DNA of 64,000 bases from Cavia porcellus (lineage: Eukaryota; Chordata; Mammalia; Rodentia; Caviidae). A program made the translations under genes and the position numbers. Shown one piece after another: positions 13,001 to 23,450 of the stretch. The notes under the pieces are model-generated. The model ran no database searches. It had not been told where the DNA came from and saw only the letters and a list, made by a program, of their open reading frames with translations. Location of the stretch: assembly GCF_034190915.1 (NCBI RefSeq), contig NW_026947489.1, positions 59,768,001 through 59,832,000 on the forward strand, in the 5' to 3' direction. How positions within the stretch are numbered: position 1 is the first letter of the stretch; each line of letters opens with the position of its first letter.

Positions 13001-16000
13001 CTAGTTTCCACCTCTGACACATTTGAACACCATCCCCTCTATCTGATCTCCCCCAAGCCTGAGAAATGTAGAAGATGATGTTTGCTAAAAGCCAGAATCC
13101 ACTGCGCAAGTGGCAGCCCCCCCCCCCCATATCCTAGTCCACCCCCAGAGCCTGGATGCTACATCCAGGGCCCTCAGGGCACTAGTGACCCTCCCTCTGC
13201 TTCTGTACAGCTTCTGCATTTTCTGAACGGTACCTGGGCCTCCACGGACTTGACAACAGGGCATATGAGGTACGTGTAACACAGCTGCCACTGGACTCTT
13301 TCCTCACCCCTCTCACCAAGACTGCAGCTCGGCCCCACTCAGCAACAGCTTCCCCCTCTCTACACCAAAGCTAAGCCCCCTGGGGACTGTCCCCTCTCAG
13401 GGCCGCCTGTCCCCATGGCTCGACTCGGGGAGAAGGAGGAAGCTGAGAGATCCCTGGGCCTGACATCTGTCCCAGGCTTATGAGACACTGGCTGTCCCTC
13501 AGGAGGGTGCAACAGGAAGCTCCTCTCTCCCTTTGGCCACACCAAGCAGTGACTCAGTGAGATGAGCACAGGGTACACCATGGCTGACAGGACTGGTGTG
13601 AGCCTCCTGTGTGGACAGAGGCCGTGGGCCTGCCCAAATCCATTTCCCAAGTGAAGAGGGTATCCGCAGAGGCCACCTGTCCCTGGAGGAATCCCACTTC
13701 CTTCCTTCTCCTCCCAGCACCCCGAGAGGGGGCCCTATAAGGAAGGGAGCTGAGGCTTCTGTCCTTGTCATTTTCATTGTGATACAGAGATCCCTGCTTT
13801 CCTGGGCCAGTGTCTCCCAGACTTTTCCTCTAGCTGTGTCCACTTCTCCATCATGTGTCCTGCAGCCACTAACCCTGTGCCCTTGTCTACTTGTGCAGAT
13901 GACCAAGGTGGCCCACCGACTGTCAGCGCTGGAGGGACAGCAGTTCCTGCTTATCCATGCCACCGCAGACGGTGAGGATCTGATGCCACTGCCGCGGGGT
14001 GGGGGGGATGCGCCCAGAGGGCATGGGCACTTACCCATGGAAACTTACCGCTTTACTTTGCCTTTCTTACAGAAAAAATCCACTTCCAGCACACAGCAGA
14101 GCTGATCACCCAGCTCATCAAGGAAAAGGCTAACTACACCTTACAGGTACAGCCTGCGCTTCGGGGGTCTCAGCCTTCGTGCCCTGTGTAGTTCCACCTG
14201 TGACCGCGGACACTGTCAAGGCATCCACTGTCTCAGTCACATTCCTGTCGCTGGGTCACAATGCCTGACACTGGAAGCTGACAGGAGAGGCCTGTGGAGG
14301 GGTCAGTCCATAGTCATTGGGTTCCAAGGCAGGGCGGCACATGGCAGAGGGGCAGGGTGGAAGAAAAGCTGCCCACACCATGGCCGCAGGAAGCAGAAAA
14401 TGAAAGGAGGAAGCCAGGAGGCTGAGTGAACCTTCCAGGTTATGCCCCAGTAAGCAGAACTCATCTCCCCAACAAGTCAGCAGTAACGATCTGTAAGCCA
14501 ATCACCTCCCAAAAGTCCAGCCTGCCATTGCACGAAGCATTGGGCACATCTAGATAGAAGCCATGAGTGTCTCAGGACCACCGTCCACAGCTGTCCCGGT
14601 ACCTGGCCTGGCCTCACCGTCCTCACCTACTAACTTTATGCCGCAAACTTCTCCCATTTCCTTTTGCACCCCAGATCCTTTGGTGGAACGGGTATGACCT
14701 GGTGGTGTTGTATGACCTGGTGGTGTTGGGAGTCTAGAGATAAAGGAGACCTCAGCCACACACCTGCCCCCCTCTAGGAGGGGCTGCTGGGTACCAACCA
14801 TCACCTGGCTCTGTCTCTAGCAAGCAAAGGACATGTGAATGCGGGCAGGTCAGGGAGAGCAGGAAGGGAGGCCGTCCCTGAATGGACGGAAGGACGTGGT
14901 TATGGGATGTTTGGGTTTGCATCTGGAAACTGTAATGAAGAATTCGGTGCCCACACATCTGACTCTTGGATTAAAGGCGTCTCCTCCCGTATGTGCTGAC
15001 GGGGCCACCCTGGAGTGTACACCAGGTACCGAGCAGGAGGCCCTGCTGCTTCATCGAGGCCAGTGAGGGGCCCACCTGGAACCAGGCATGAGAGCACAGC
15101 AGGTCTTAGCAGATACCTGGCAAGTTTGTAGCCATGGCCAGCTGCAGACAGGAACAGAGGGCACCAGAGGCAGAGGGGACACAGGGCGGCTTTGTTCCCT
15201 GTGGTACACTCTACTATAAATACCTCCTGACCAGAAGGCATAGTTAGTGCAGTGAAGTGAAGGAAGAGAGGACTCTAACTGCAGGGCAGCTGGGGTCACA
15301 GGAAGGATGACCTCCAAGTCAGGCTGGAGCCCAAGGGCACGGGAATGGTGCAGCATCCCCAGGCACGGGAGCCATGTGCTGGCCAGAGAATACACCCTCT
15401 CGGCTGGCATCCAGCTCAGACTGCTGAGCCCGTGAGCCACCTCCATCCCCGGCCTCTCAGGGCTCTGCAGGGATCACACCATTAATCCTCACAGAGCGTG
15501 TTGGTCCGGTTCTGGTGGGTGCATCCTCTCCCTGTCACTCCTGAAGTCCGAGGCCCAGGGATGTGAGTGTGGTATGGTCAGATGCAAAGATTCCAAGATA
15601 GTGTGAATTCTTCCAGTGCAGACCCAGGCTGTGCAGCCACGTTCAGACAGGCAAGTCTGGACTGCAAGGGGTGATGCTCTTTCTAACCTACTCAGCCGTC
15701 ACCAAGCTCCCCGTGCCAGGCAGGGGGAGAGGTGCTGGGGAGTGTGGCAGCTTTGTGATCAGAGGTTCCAGCCTTCTGGAGCAGGCAGAGCTCTGGGCTA
15801 AAGGCACCTCTCTGTGGAGGCTGAAATGGTTAGGGAACTCATATGCAAGTAAAACTCAGAGGCTGTGGGCCTGGGATGGCCTTGGTTCCTGCTGCACCTC
15901 GTGGTATCCTGGAGGAAGAACACGGTGATAACACCATGCCCCGAATTGCTTGCAGATATACCCAGATGAAAGCCACTACTTCCACAGCCCTGCACTCAAA

Positions 16001-16102
16001 CAGCATCTATACCGGTCCATCATCAACTTCTTTGTGGAATGCTTCAGGATCCAGGACAAGCTCCCAACAGCCATGGCAAAAGAGGACGAGGAGGAAGACT
16101 AA
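128..16102 (+). CDS. DPP6: DPP6, C-terminal part (nine exons, 5' end outside window)
   Basis: Dipeptidyl-aminopeptidase-like protein 6 is a type II membrane glycoprotein that binds Kv4 channels and changes their trafficking and gating; it has no peptidase activity. Nine exons (128-226, 2487-2556, 4758-4952, 11096-11150, 12586-12697, 13211-13269, 13899-13971, 14073-14146, 15956-16102) join in one frame to give 293 residues and a stop. They cover the end of the beta-propeller and the extracellular alpha/beta-hydrolase domain. The nucleophile elbow reads GQDYGG, with Asp where active DPP4 has Ser; the triad Asp (in ATAD) and His (in DESHYF) remain. The protein ends in the acidic tail KEDEEED typical of DPP6, whereas the paralogue DPP10 ends differently. 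The neighbouring PAXIP1 supports the call. Every junction has AG/GT borders. Upstream exons lie before base 1. Confidence 0.97.
255..450 (+). repeat. B1-ID composite SINE (diverged)
   Basis: A B1-like left part (cacctgtaatcctggcac, then ggaggctgaggcaagagg) is followed by an ID-like part (ttagctcagtgtgaaggcct, then ttggatcccccacaatgc) and an A-rich tail. Confidence 0.75.
1855..1950 (-). repeat. B1 SINE fragment, antisense
   Basis: Antisense B1 signature: aagctggccttgaactcacg, then gatcctcctgcttcag and gggactacaggcatg. Confidence 0.7.
2300..2400 (+). repeat. Probable MIR fragment
   Basis: The stretch gcctcagggaggttgggtga followed by cacacccaagagcacac resembles the MIR core (gaggttaagtaacttgcccaaggtcacac). 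Ancient and diverged, so the call is tentative. Confidence 0.5.
2487..2556 (+). CDS. DPP6: DPP6 exon encoding [19 protein letters not shown]
   Basis: Acceptor ccccag and donor GTAAGT flank 70 bases that encode the linker into the hydrolase domain ([19 protein letters not shown]) and end in the strand LLLVV. It is entered with one base of the Asn codon and leaves after two bases of a Val codon. Confidence 0.95.
3280..3364 (+). repeat. (TC)n microsatellite with TCTG interruptions
   Basis: Almost pure TC dinucleotide run with a TGTC-rich segment near its start, within a DPP6 intron. Confidence 0.95.
4207..4385 (+). repeat. Diverged B1-ID composite SINE
   Basis: B1 right-half traces (gaggcaagagaatcacaag, then tcgagcccagcctgcatgg) are followed by an ID-like half (gaaatgtagctcaatgcaaa) and an A-rich tail. 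Confidence 0.6.
4758..4952 (+). CDS. DPP6: DPP6 exon encoding DGTPGSQ...KDQMEAV
   Basis: Acceptor cttccag and donor GTGAGC flank this 195-base exon. It encodes [13 protein letters not shown], the conserved core [18 protein letters not shown] and the helix ending EEKDQMEAV. Phases match both neighbouring exons. Confidence 0.96.
5117..5131 (-). repeat. HAL1 target-site duplication, 3' copy
   Basis: aatgcacccagattt, identical to 8382-8396 at the other end of the element. Confidence 0.9.
6477..7670 (-). pseudogene. HAL1/L1 ORF1 protein, disrupted
   Basis: L1 ORF1p is a trimeric RNA-binding chaperone that coats L1 RNA. The first open stretch (7670-6942) has a basic, Ser-rich N-terminus and a long heptad-like coiled coil ([20 protein letters not shown]). 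The more typical start is probably the internal Met of MGRGSNKK at 7613. After the coiled coil comes an ID SINE (7057-7170), then [18 protein letters not shown], which resembles the L1 RRM-domain start. An in-frame TAA at 6942-6944 breaks the frame. The same frame resumes and contains the C-terminal domain ([40 protein letters not shown]) to a stop at 6477. The SINE and nonsense codon imply it no longer makes a normal ORF1p. Confidence 0.85.
7057..7170 (-). mobile_element. ID SINE inserted in HAL1 ORF1
   Basis: On the minus strand it begins GGGGGCTGGGGATTTAGCTC, a tRNA-Ala-like body with A and B boxes (agttcgatccc), followed by ggtaccgataaaaacg and a long A tail. It is bounded by 7-bp direct repeats ttgtatt (7050-7056 and 7171-7177). 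Confidence 0.88.
8382..8396 (-). repeat. HAL1 target-site duplication, 5' copy
   Basis: aatgcacccagattt, identical to 5117-5131. It directly abuts the first base of the L1-like 5' UTR. Confidence 0.9.
9722..9860 (+). repeat. B1 SINE
   Basis: Sense B1 features: agtcccagcactcaggaggc, tgagacaggaggctccttgc and agaccctgtctcaaaaag. Its A tail merges into the following purine microsatellite. Confidence 0.8.
9861..10081 (+). repeat. Polypurine tract, (GAAA)n/(GGAA)n
   Basis: About 220 bases of almost pure purine on the plus strand: GAGGA-rich, then GGAA, then GAAA repeats. It appears to have grown from the A tail of the B1 just upstream. Confidence 0.95.
11096..11150 (+). CDS. DPP6: DPP6 exon encoding [18 protein letters not shown]
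   Basis: A 55-base exon with acceptor ctgcag and donor GTGAGT. It ends with FGQ, the first half of the nucleophile elbow. From memory the human protein has FGK here, so Gln is a lineage substitution. Confidence 0.95.
11290..11530 (-). repeat. Antisense B1 SINE interrupted by another B1
   Basis: Antisense B1 halves lie at 11290-11353 (tttgagacatggtctaattg) and 11496-11530 (catgatcttcctgcctcagc). The sense B1 at about 11354-11495 separates them. Confidence 0.75.
11354..11495 (+). mobile_element. B1 SINE nested in an older antisense B1
   Basis: Sense B1 (aattccagcacttcagagac, tgaggcaggaagactgctgc, A-rich tail). Imperfect flanking repeats aaatttgtgat and aaaatcatgat fit a target-site duplication. 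Confidence 0.75.
11820..12040 (+). repeat. Degenerate CA-rich minisatellite
   Basis: Irregular units built from CACACTCATG, CACATG and CACACA across about 200 bases of a DPP6 intron. Confidence 0.8.
12586..12697 (+). CDS. DPP6: DPP6 exon with Asp in place of the catalytic Ser
   Basis: Acceptor ctccag and donor GTAATG. The exon opens with [12 protein letters not shown]; its first codon (12586-12588) is GAC, aspartate, at the position of the catalytic serine of DPP4. It continues [19 protein letters not shown] and TDFRLY. Confidence 0.96.
13211..13269 (+). CDS. DPP6: DPP6 exon encoding [19 protein letters not shown]
   Basis: Acceptor tgtacag and donor GTACGT. A 59-base exon encoding the hydrolase segment [19 protein letters not shown], almost invariant in DPP6 as I know it. 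Confidence 0.96.
13899..13971 (+). CDS. DPP6: DPP6 exon carrying the triad Asp
   Basis: Acceptor tgtgcag and donor GTGAGG. It encodes [19 protein letters not shown] and HATAD. The aspartate codon at 13968-13970 is the triad acid position, retained although the nucleophile is lost. Confidence 0.95.
14073..14146 (+). CDS. DPP6: DPP6 exon encoding [20 protein letters not shown]
   Basis: Acceptor tcttacag and donor GTACAG. Separated from the previous exon by a 101-base intron. It encodes [20 protein letters not shown] followed by YTLQ, the penultimate helix of the hydrolase fold. Confidence 0.95.
14225..14530 (+). repeat. Interspersed repeat of unassigned family, copy 1
   Basis: Starts ctgtctcagtcacattcctg and resembles the stretch at about 20440-20815 (tgtctcagttactttcct). 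The family could not be named without a library search. Confidence 0.4.
15956..16102 (+). CDS. DPP6: DPP6 last coding exon and stop
   Basis: Acceptor gcttgcag. It encodes [20 protein letters not shown], then [15 protein letters not shown] and the acidic tail, with TAA at 16100-16102. The triad His is encoded at 15974-15976. No splice donor precedes the stop. Confidence 0.97.
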   Translation: MYPDESHYFHSPALKQHLYRSIINFFVECFRIQDKLPTAMAKEDEEED

Positions 16103-17780
16103 CACCTGGCTGCTCTGAGCACAGATGGCTCTCTCCACTATAATATGCAAAGAGGAGTCTCCTGCTGCTCCCTCTGCCCTGGGGTGAGGGCGGGTGGGGC
16201 AGAGTCAAGGACCTTCCCTAGCATGTGTGTCTCAGACTCGGAAGGTGGTTTGGCGGGGGGGAGATGCTTCCCCATGCAGCCTGGAACACACCCCCCCACC
16301 CCGTTCAGCAGCATCACCTCCTCCTGGCCCCACAGTGACAGGCACGTCCCACAGTCCTCCCCCAGGGACACAGCAAAGGACAGAGGGCAGTGAGGGCCAC
16401 CTGGGAGCCCCAGGAAGCCAGCCCTTAGTGCAAGCATCCAACCAGTAGCATTAGCCCCTGCCCTTCTGCAAGGAGCACCACGTTCCAGCACACAGCGGCC
16501 TTCGACAGCTCTGAAGAGCCCAGCCGTGGGCAGTGCATGGTCAGGGCCCAGACTGGCCCTTGCTGTAATTATGACCTCCAAGCTTGTCTGGGCTGCACCA
16601 AGAAAACAGACCCATCCTGTATAAAGCATCACTGTAGCTATGCTAGTGGTTTGCTGTCTAGAATTCGCTCACATGTTTATGTTTTAATCTGATGAGCACT
16701 GCGTATACTGGTTTTGTTGTTTCTTTTTTTCTTGTTTTCTTTTTTGTTTTCTTTCTTCCTGTTACTGCTTTGTTTTGCTTTCTGCTTGCCATTTGTTTGG
16801 GTAGCGAAATAGAACCGAAGTCCCTGCTCCCTCCTCCCTATTGTCCTCAGATTTTGTGGTGGCATTTTAGACATGGAGGGAAAACATACCCAGTACTGCC
16901 CAGTAACGGAACACGTACACAAATCCTCTCTCCACTGAGCTGCACTAGGGTTCTCTGAAGATCAACATTGTCTGTTCATCTATGTCCTTGAAACTGTCCT
17001 TTTCCTCCTTGATGAGTTGTCGAGTCTTGTCTGATAACATGTGGTTAAAAAGTATAAACAGACAAAGTCCTGGTGCACCCTGAAGCTGGAGTCTCGGTCA
17101 CAGAAATTCTAAGCCAAGGTCACAAGTGCACCTCCTCGATCCTGGGAGCGGTGCACTCCCCTGTGCCCCGGCAGGACAGTGACGCTGGTCTCCACCAGCC
17201 TTGTAAGATACACGCTGGCCAGATGTACAGCCACTGCCCCCCATGTATATCTCATTCTGTTGTATATAAGAGAGGAATGTGTGTCCGGCGTTTGTGGTGT
17301 CCCCCTTGCATGTGGACACCGTGGCTGATCTGGACTCTAGAGCGCTAGGCTGAAGTAGGTCAGTTCCCATCTTTTCCTTTTGGGCTTGGTGATAACCTGA
17401 CTTCCAGCTTCTGGGCCTGCCGGGGGTGTCCTTGGCACCCTGTCCAACGAGGAGAAGTATCCATGTCACTCTATGGTGTTGGGGGTTTGGTTCCAGACGT
17501 GTGAGCTTTGAACGCCAGTTCCAGCCAGGTCTGTGGGAGGAGCTCCATCCCAGGGTGGCTCGGAGGTGACAGACACACACAGGGCTGTGTGTGAAGAGGA
17601 GCAGGGCACTGGCCACCAGGACTGGCCACTGTGCTGTCTGGCTGTGCTTCTGCTGTTTGTTTCAGTGAGGTCCGGATGGCGACACCAGCTCTGGCCCCGA
17701 GACCTGGCTGGAGGGATGTGGGGATTCGGCATGGTAGCGTCTGTTCATCCATGGAATAAAACATTATTTTACCACTTGGA
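16103..17780 (+). other. DPP6: DPP6 3' untranslated region
   Basis: Sequence from the DPP6 stop to just beyond the first canonical AATAAA at 17755-17760. It contains no recognised SINE and no convincing reading frame. The exact cleavage site is inferred to lie within about 20-30 bases of the hexamer. Confidence 0.75.
17755..17760 (+). promoter_or_regulatory. Poly(A) signal AATAAA for DPP6
   Basis: Canonical AATAAA about 1.65 kb after the DPP6 stop. A T-rich stretch and a TGG/GT-containing stretch follow within about 30 bases, as expected for a downstream element. Confidence 0.75.
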
Positions 17781-18954
17781 TGGCTCTTTTCTTGCTCCTC
17801 CACTACTGAGTCCTCTCCCAGAGTGGTCGAGGTAGAAGTACTCATGGGGGCCCCAGGACAGGCACATAGAGTACCAGGTGTGCAGGGGCCAACACCCGCA
17901 GGACCCCTCAGTGGCGTCCAAGCCAAGGCAATCATGGGGGGAGAGCCGTCTGTCCAGATGGCTGGGGAGATGCGACTGAGCCCCAGCACTGAACGGAAAT
18001 GTCTGTCCGTGGGGTCACCGCATTGCCCAAGGGAGAGTTTCAGGAAAACTTCTCTGTCACAAATGTGTGCAATCATCGTGCTGTGAGTCACTGACTCTGG
18101 TGTAACCCAGCCCCGCCTGATGGCACAGGGACTGACCCTGCATCCCACAGCAGCTGCCACCTCAGACTCAAGGTCCGCCCTGTCACTGCGTTGGATTATC
18201 TGCCCTGGCTGCCTTTCTTGGTCAGTACCAGAGCTGCAGAGGCCATGGGATGCATCCCCTGGCTGGGTCCTCCTGAGCTCCCCGGCCTCCCCTAGGAGTT
18301 GTTCCCCTCCTCCCCCAACCTTTCTAACAAGTGTCTCTCCTGGGTGGGGGCTGGAGCTGCAGGCAGGACTTGAAGAGGCCCACAGGAAGGGGCATTTTCC
18401 ACTTTGGGAAACACTGAGAATGGGCACAGCCCCCAGGATCCCCTGCTTCCCACCAGGAAGACCCTCTGTCCTCCCCAGCTCTAGAATAGCTCTGGGAACA
18501 CAAGGCAGGCCCAAGGGCTCCTCCAGGCCCCCAGCTGTGCCTCTTCCTCTGTGGTCTGAGCCTCCAGGCTTCCTTGTGTGCTCGGCAACCTGGATCCTCT
18601 GTCCCCTGCTTGACTGTCTCAGAAGGACCTGGACACTTACCTCCTCCCTTGTCCTCCTTGGCTCCTGAGTGGGTTCCTCAGGGGTGCTGAGCAGAACCAG
18701 TAGGAGCCTGAGAGAACAGATGGGCACACAGTAGTGGTCCAAAAAAACATAAAGCAGGACCTGGACCACATCTACAGAAAGCTGGGCACACACAGCAGCT
18801 AGGCAATAGGAACCACCAGTAAAGACAGCTGCTCTGACTGTTGGCTGCCAGTGCAGACCTGCTGGGAAGTCCTAGAGGCCACTCTCCCTGTCCCAACACC
18901 CTGACCGGTCACCAGTCTCTCTGAAGCCACCGATGCCTCCCTGTGCAAGAGTGG

Positions 18955-19085
18955 ACTTTGTTTCGTTGCTTTGAACCCAGGTCTCACTTTTGTAGTCCAG
19001 GCTGGCCTCAAACTCACAGAGATCCATCTTCTTGCCTCAGCCTCTCAAGTACTGAGATTATAGGCGTGCATCCCCTACACAGCTC
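18955..19085 (-). repeat. B1 SINE, antisense
   Basis: Antisense B1: tagtccaggctggcctcaaa, ctcacagagatcc and gagattataggcgtgcatcc. The first recognisable repeat beyond the DPP6 3' end. Confidence 0.85.
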
Positions 19086-20010
19086 TGAGAGTAGTATTTT
19101 TAAAATAGGTGGTAACTACTCTAAACTTGTTGCTTTGGAGAGAAAAACATCTCTATCACATCTCCAAATTCTGTTTCCGAGCACATGGAGACCACAGGCC
19201 CTTTGTGGCTTAGAATGCACCATCCCGTATATGGTTCTCTAAAGAACTCCACACATCAGTAGTTTAGTGTCTTCAAAGGATGGAAACAATCATCTGCTCA
19301 ATGTCCACATGCTTGAAGACAGGACTGAATGACTGTGACGGTCCCCTACTGCGGCACCCAGATATCCTGAAATCTGTGCAGCACAGGATGATCGGGGAGT
19401 GCCAGGGAAAGGCTTCCCTCCGATGGAAAGAAAAAGAAAAACAAAGGAAACCCCTTGACCTATGGGCCTGTCCTATTCCCAACAGGCAAATATTCCTGTG
19501 GGGGCTGATTTCAAATGGGCACCTGGCACTGGACACAGTCCCTTACCACAGCACCGTAGTCAACACCTGTCACCTGACCTTGGGGTGAATCGTGATGGGG
19601 TACTGGTCACTTCTGCCCATGTGACAAGTAGTCCCCCCAGGTCCTGCTCTGGGCTGAGCTGTCCCTTGGAGGAACAGGGCATGGAGGGAGGAGGAATAGG
19701 CACCCTAGTCCTGACCAGGCTGTGCTGAGCCCACAGCAGGGGACCAGCAGAGAGACCAAGGCAGTGACCACAAGACAATGAACACAAGAACAGGTGTCCA
19801 GAGCCCACAGCAAGCTCCCCTGTTGTGGCCAGCTCACGTATAACTCATCTGGCTCCTAACATTAAAGGTCCTGCAGCCATCAGTTAGCACCCCAAGTGGA
19901 CCTGCAAATGTTTCTTCAATTAGTCAGTCAGCTGGGGACTCACCTACTGCAAAGCTACCCTTCATAAAGTCTCAGTTACAGCTCGGAGGTGGCAAGCGCC
20001 CACCTTCTCT

Positions 20011-20125
20011 TCCTCTCCCTCCCTTTCCCCTTTTCTTGCAGTCTCTTTCTTCCCCTCTTTCTTCCTCTTCCTCCTCCTGCCTCTCTCCCCTTTCTCCCCC
20101 ATCTCTTCCTTCCTCTTCCCCCAGT
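20011..20125 (+). repeat. Polypyrimidine (CT-rich) tract
   Basis: CTTCC, CTCTTT and CCCTTT mixtures with few purines, in intergenic DNA. Confidence 0.85.
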
Positions 20126-20439
20126 TGGGTGGTCTAGGTGTCTGGAGCCCTAGAAGCTACAGTGACAGAGGCAGACAAGGGAGGAGGCCTTTGGATCTGG
20201 GAGCCCTGATGCAAGGCAAGTACACTTCCCCTGAGCCTGCTGTATGGCTCTAGCAAATTGCTGTCCCTCTAGCTTTCCTTCATATTATTTATGAAAATAA
20301 GTATGACCACCGGGCTGGCTTCCTGTGGCCACCCTCAAAGTCTCATAAAGGAGGCAGCCAGGACAACAGAATCCTGGGCTGGACTCCAAAGACAGGGTGC
20401 AGGCAGGATGGTCCCCTATCCCATCAAGTGCTGGAGAAG

Positions 20440-20815
20440 GACTGTCTCAGTTACTTTCCTCTCGTAGCTGAGACAAAATACTTGAGGCCAAAATTAGGGA
20501 AGGAAAGGCTTATTTATCTTTCAGTTTTGGGGGTTTCAGTCCATACTCAGCTGACTCCAAAGCAGATGGCATGATTGAGGGGCAATCATTCATGGCAGCT
20601 GCAAACAGAAAAAGCGAACAAGGCAAAATGAGAAAGACCTGCCTTCTTCCCACCCTTACACTGTATGCTGGCTCCACCCGTGGGCGGGTGCAGCACTCAC
20701 ACCACCAATCCCAGCGCCAGGCAACAAACCAATCACAAACGCTAGATTCAACTACATCCATGATTGCATGAGGCCTTGAGGCAGGGGGCATCTGAACACA
20801 AACCATAACAAAGAC
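20440..20815 (+). repeat. Interspersed repeat of unassigned family, copy 2
   Basis: Begins with tgtctcagttactttcct and shares motifs with 14225-14530. It contains a palindrome-like cacccgtgggcgggtg segment. Confidence 0.4.
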
Positions 20816-21261
20816 CTATTACTCCCACCAGTCCCTGGCTTGTGGCCCCACCTTGGAAGCCCTGTGTGACTTCAGTCCCCATCTCCTGTGTGGAAAGTAC
20901 CCGCTAAAAGACCCATTATTCTTGGTCACCTCTGTGCACACTGTCCTGAAATCAGGTCACATTAGAAGGCACTGCTGGGGAGGTCTTCAACAATCCAGCC
21001 CACAGCCACCTCCTTCTGGGAGTTAGCTTGGTGAGTGGGGTGAGGAAAGAAGCCTGCCCAGCTCTCCAGAAGCCTTACACTTGAAACTCAGATCAATGAG
21101 TTTCAAGGTGATTTCTCAGGATAGTTCGTGTGGCACATGGGGTATACAAAATGTGATTAAAATATACGGTAAGTGCTTTAAGTTTTAAAAATCTTACAAT
21201 AAAAGATAATGAACTGTTCAGTCAAACATCTTTATCCCGCCATTCCTGCTGCTTTGTTATT

Positions 21262-21415
21262 GCTATTGTTGAGACAGTCTCACTTTGGAATTCAGATTGG
21301 ACCTGCTCTCATTACTTAGCTCAGGTTGGGCTGGAATTCAGGGGAATCCCCCTACCTCTGCCTCCCAGGGTGCTGGGATCATAAGTGCGCACCTCAAACC
21401 CAGCTCCTGCCACTT
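21262..21415 (-). repeat. B1 SINE, antisense, diverged
   Basis: gagacagtctcactttggaa, ctcaggttgggctggaattc and gtgctgggatcataagtgcg match an antisense B1. Confidence 0.75.
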
Positions 21416-22667
21416 CCTGAAGCACAATAGTGTCTTTAGGAAGTGGGATCAAAAATACAAGAACTGCTGCAACTACACGTCCCCACAGAAAGGCAGACAG
21501 GTGAAGATGCAGCGCTGTGCTCTTGCTCACTTGTGTTTTGGCACTGTGTGGCCTTTAGCCCTTCTCCACCGTCAAAGTGACCAGGGCACAAAACTCAATT
21601 TTTGAACCAGTTCATGACACTAAGCAGCCAGGACACCGCAGCTGCAGACATGAGAGGCCCGCTCTGAATTTGCACAGAGTCACCTGTGGCCAATGAGCAG
21701 GACCCTCGGGGTGGCCTCCGTGATCCAAAGGCAGAGCTGTGCCTGTGGAACCTGGGGCTGGAAAGCTTGGGTCAGCCTGGGCCTGGGAGCTGTCCTTTTC
21801 CTGCCTGTCGCCTGAGAGCCACCAGCAGGGGGCAGCAAAGGCCGCACTCTGGTCACTATGTGCAGAAATAAGGACCTTGGCATCGTGTCATGGAGCCCCC
21901 AAGACTGCACAGTGAGGCACACGAGGGGGAGCCCTGGAAGTCACTTGCACATTAATGCAGGGCAGAAGGGGACCAAGAGCCAGAGCTCAGGAGAGAGAGG
22001 GATGTGCAGGGGGTCTTGGGCCGAGGCCACTGGGCAGGCTGCAGGCATGGGAGGTGCAGCGCAGCATCCCGAGGCCTTAGCAAGTACAGTGCTGGGCAGC
22101 GGGGGCCACCAGCATGCTCCCCCTCTTCCATCTCCACAGCATCCCAAGGGCAGTGACTCTGGGTCATCGTGACATCCTCAGAAAACATCAGTGCAGACAA
22201 CACCACAGCAACACCACTGCACGTGCAGGAGGGGGACGTCTGTGTCTCAGCAGAGGGTGTTCAGCAAATGCCAGTGTCAGGGCCCTACCCGGCTGCTACC
22301 ACCCCTCCAGCAGCAGCTAGCACTGAAGCTGTGCCAGGATCCTGGAGGAACTGAGTCCCACCAGCGCCTGGGACCTACGGGACGAAATTTAGAGATGGAC
22401 CTGGCATGCTGAGGTCACAGGAGCACCAAAGGGTGGTCAAAGAGGCCCATAGCTGGTGGGGCCCATGGGCCTCTCACACTTGGGTATGACTTAGGGCTCA
22501 GGTACTTGAACCTGCACTGAACCTCTTCCCAGTCCATGATCAGGAATGAGGGTTGAGGATCGAGCTGCATGCTAATTTCTTACTCTTTATGTAAACTATG
22601 AAGGGCAAAAGTATGAACTAGGGAAATGAAGAAAGAGCCTCACAATCACATTAGCAGCAAATGGTAG

Positions 22668-22747
22668 GGCTGGGGATTTAGCTCAGTGACACAATGACTG
22701 CCTGGCAAGTGTGAGGTCATGAGTTTGATTCCTGGTACAAAAAAAAA
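22668..22747 (+). mobile_element. ID SINE with target-site duplication
   Basis: ggctggggatttagctcagt, atgagtttgattcctggtac and an A tail. Flanks agcaaatggtag (22656-22667) and agcaaatgctag (22748-22759) differ at one base. Confidence 0.9.
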
Positions 22748-22752
22748 AGCAA

Positions 22753-22915
22753 ATGCTAGCATTCTGGGAGGCTGAAGCAGGAGGAGCACAAGCTCCAGGC
22801 CAGCCTTCAACTTAATGACTAAGGAAGAGCTTGTCTCAAAATAAAAAATTTTAAAATGCTGGGGATAAAGCTCAGTGCAAAGGCCCTGTGCTCAGTCCTC
22901 AGGAACACACAACAC
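22753..22915 (+). repeat. B1-ID composite SINE
   Basis: A B1 half (gctagcattctgggaggctg, aagcaggaggagcacaag, cttgtctcaaaataaa) is followed by an ID-like half (tgctggggataaagctcagt). Confidence 0.8.
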
Positions 22916-23401
22916 ACATGCACATTTTGCTGTTCAAACCCACACTGTGTCTTCAGAGGCCTGCCCTCAAACATGTGCCTCCATTCACTGCTAGAGCCAC
23001 AGTGCCAGAGAACCCATAGGGATACCCAAGGCAGCCCTGGGTTGCAGTCGTCTCCATGTCTCTCCAGGACAAGCAATGTGCTCCCCACAGGCAGCCCAAG
23101 AGACGGATGCTCTCAGCCTCGGGAGTCAGCCTGCCACTAGCATCTCCTTGGGAGCACCGTAGGGCGTCACTGCGAGGGGGCTGTTCTTCTTGCCTCTGCT
23201 CCTTGGTCCCCAAGCAGAAAGCAACAGGAGCGATTTTGCAGCTCTGTGTGAGGCCTTTGGGGTTTGGTGGTGAAATGTGGGATGCTGTGGCCAGCTCTTA
23301 AACTCAGCCACTTCTGCAGCCAGACTTGGGTAACTTCGTTCTTACTGCACACAGGGATAGACTTTTCAGAAGTTTGATTTTTCCCAAGGGGAATGAAAGC
23401 A

Positions 23402-23403
<2 letters not shown>

Positions 23404-23450
<47 letters not shown>
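23404..23450 (+). repeat. (GT)n microsatellite
   Basis: An uninterrupted GT run of about 23 units. Confidence 0.95.

Noticed and set aside
17471..18793. 440-codon minus-strand open frame beyond the DPP6 stop
   Set aside because: It overlaps the DPP6 3' UTR in antisense, lies in GC-rich sequence and has no recognisable domain or conserved motif. Chance is likelier, though antisense transcription cannot be excluded.
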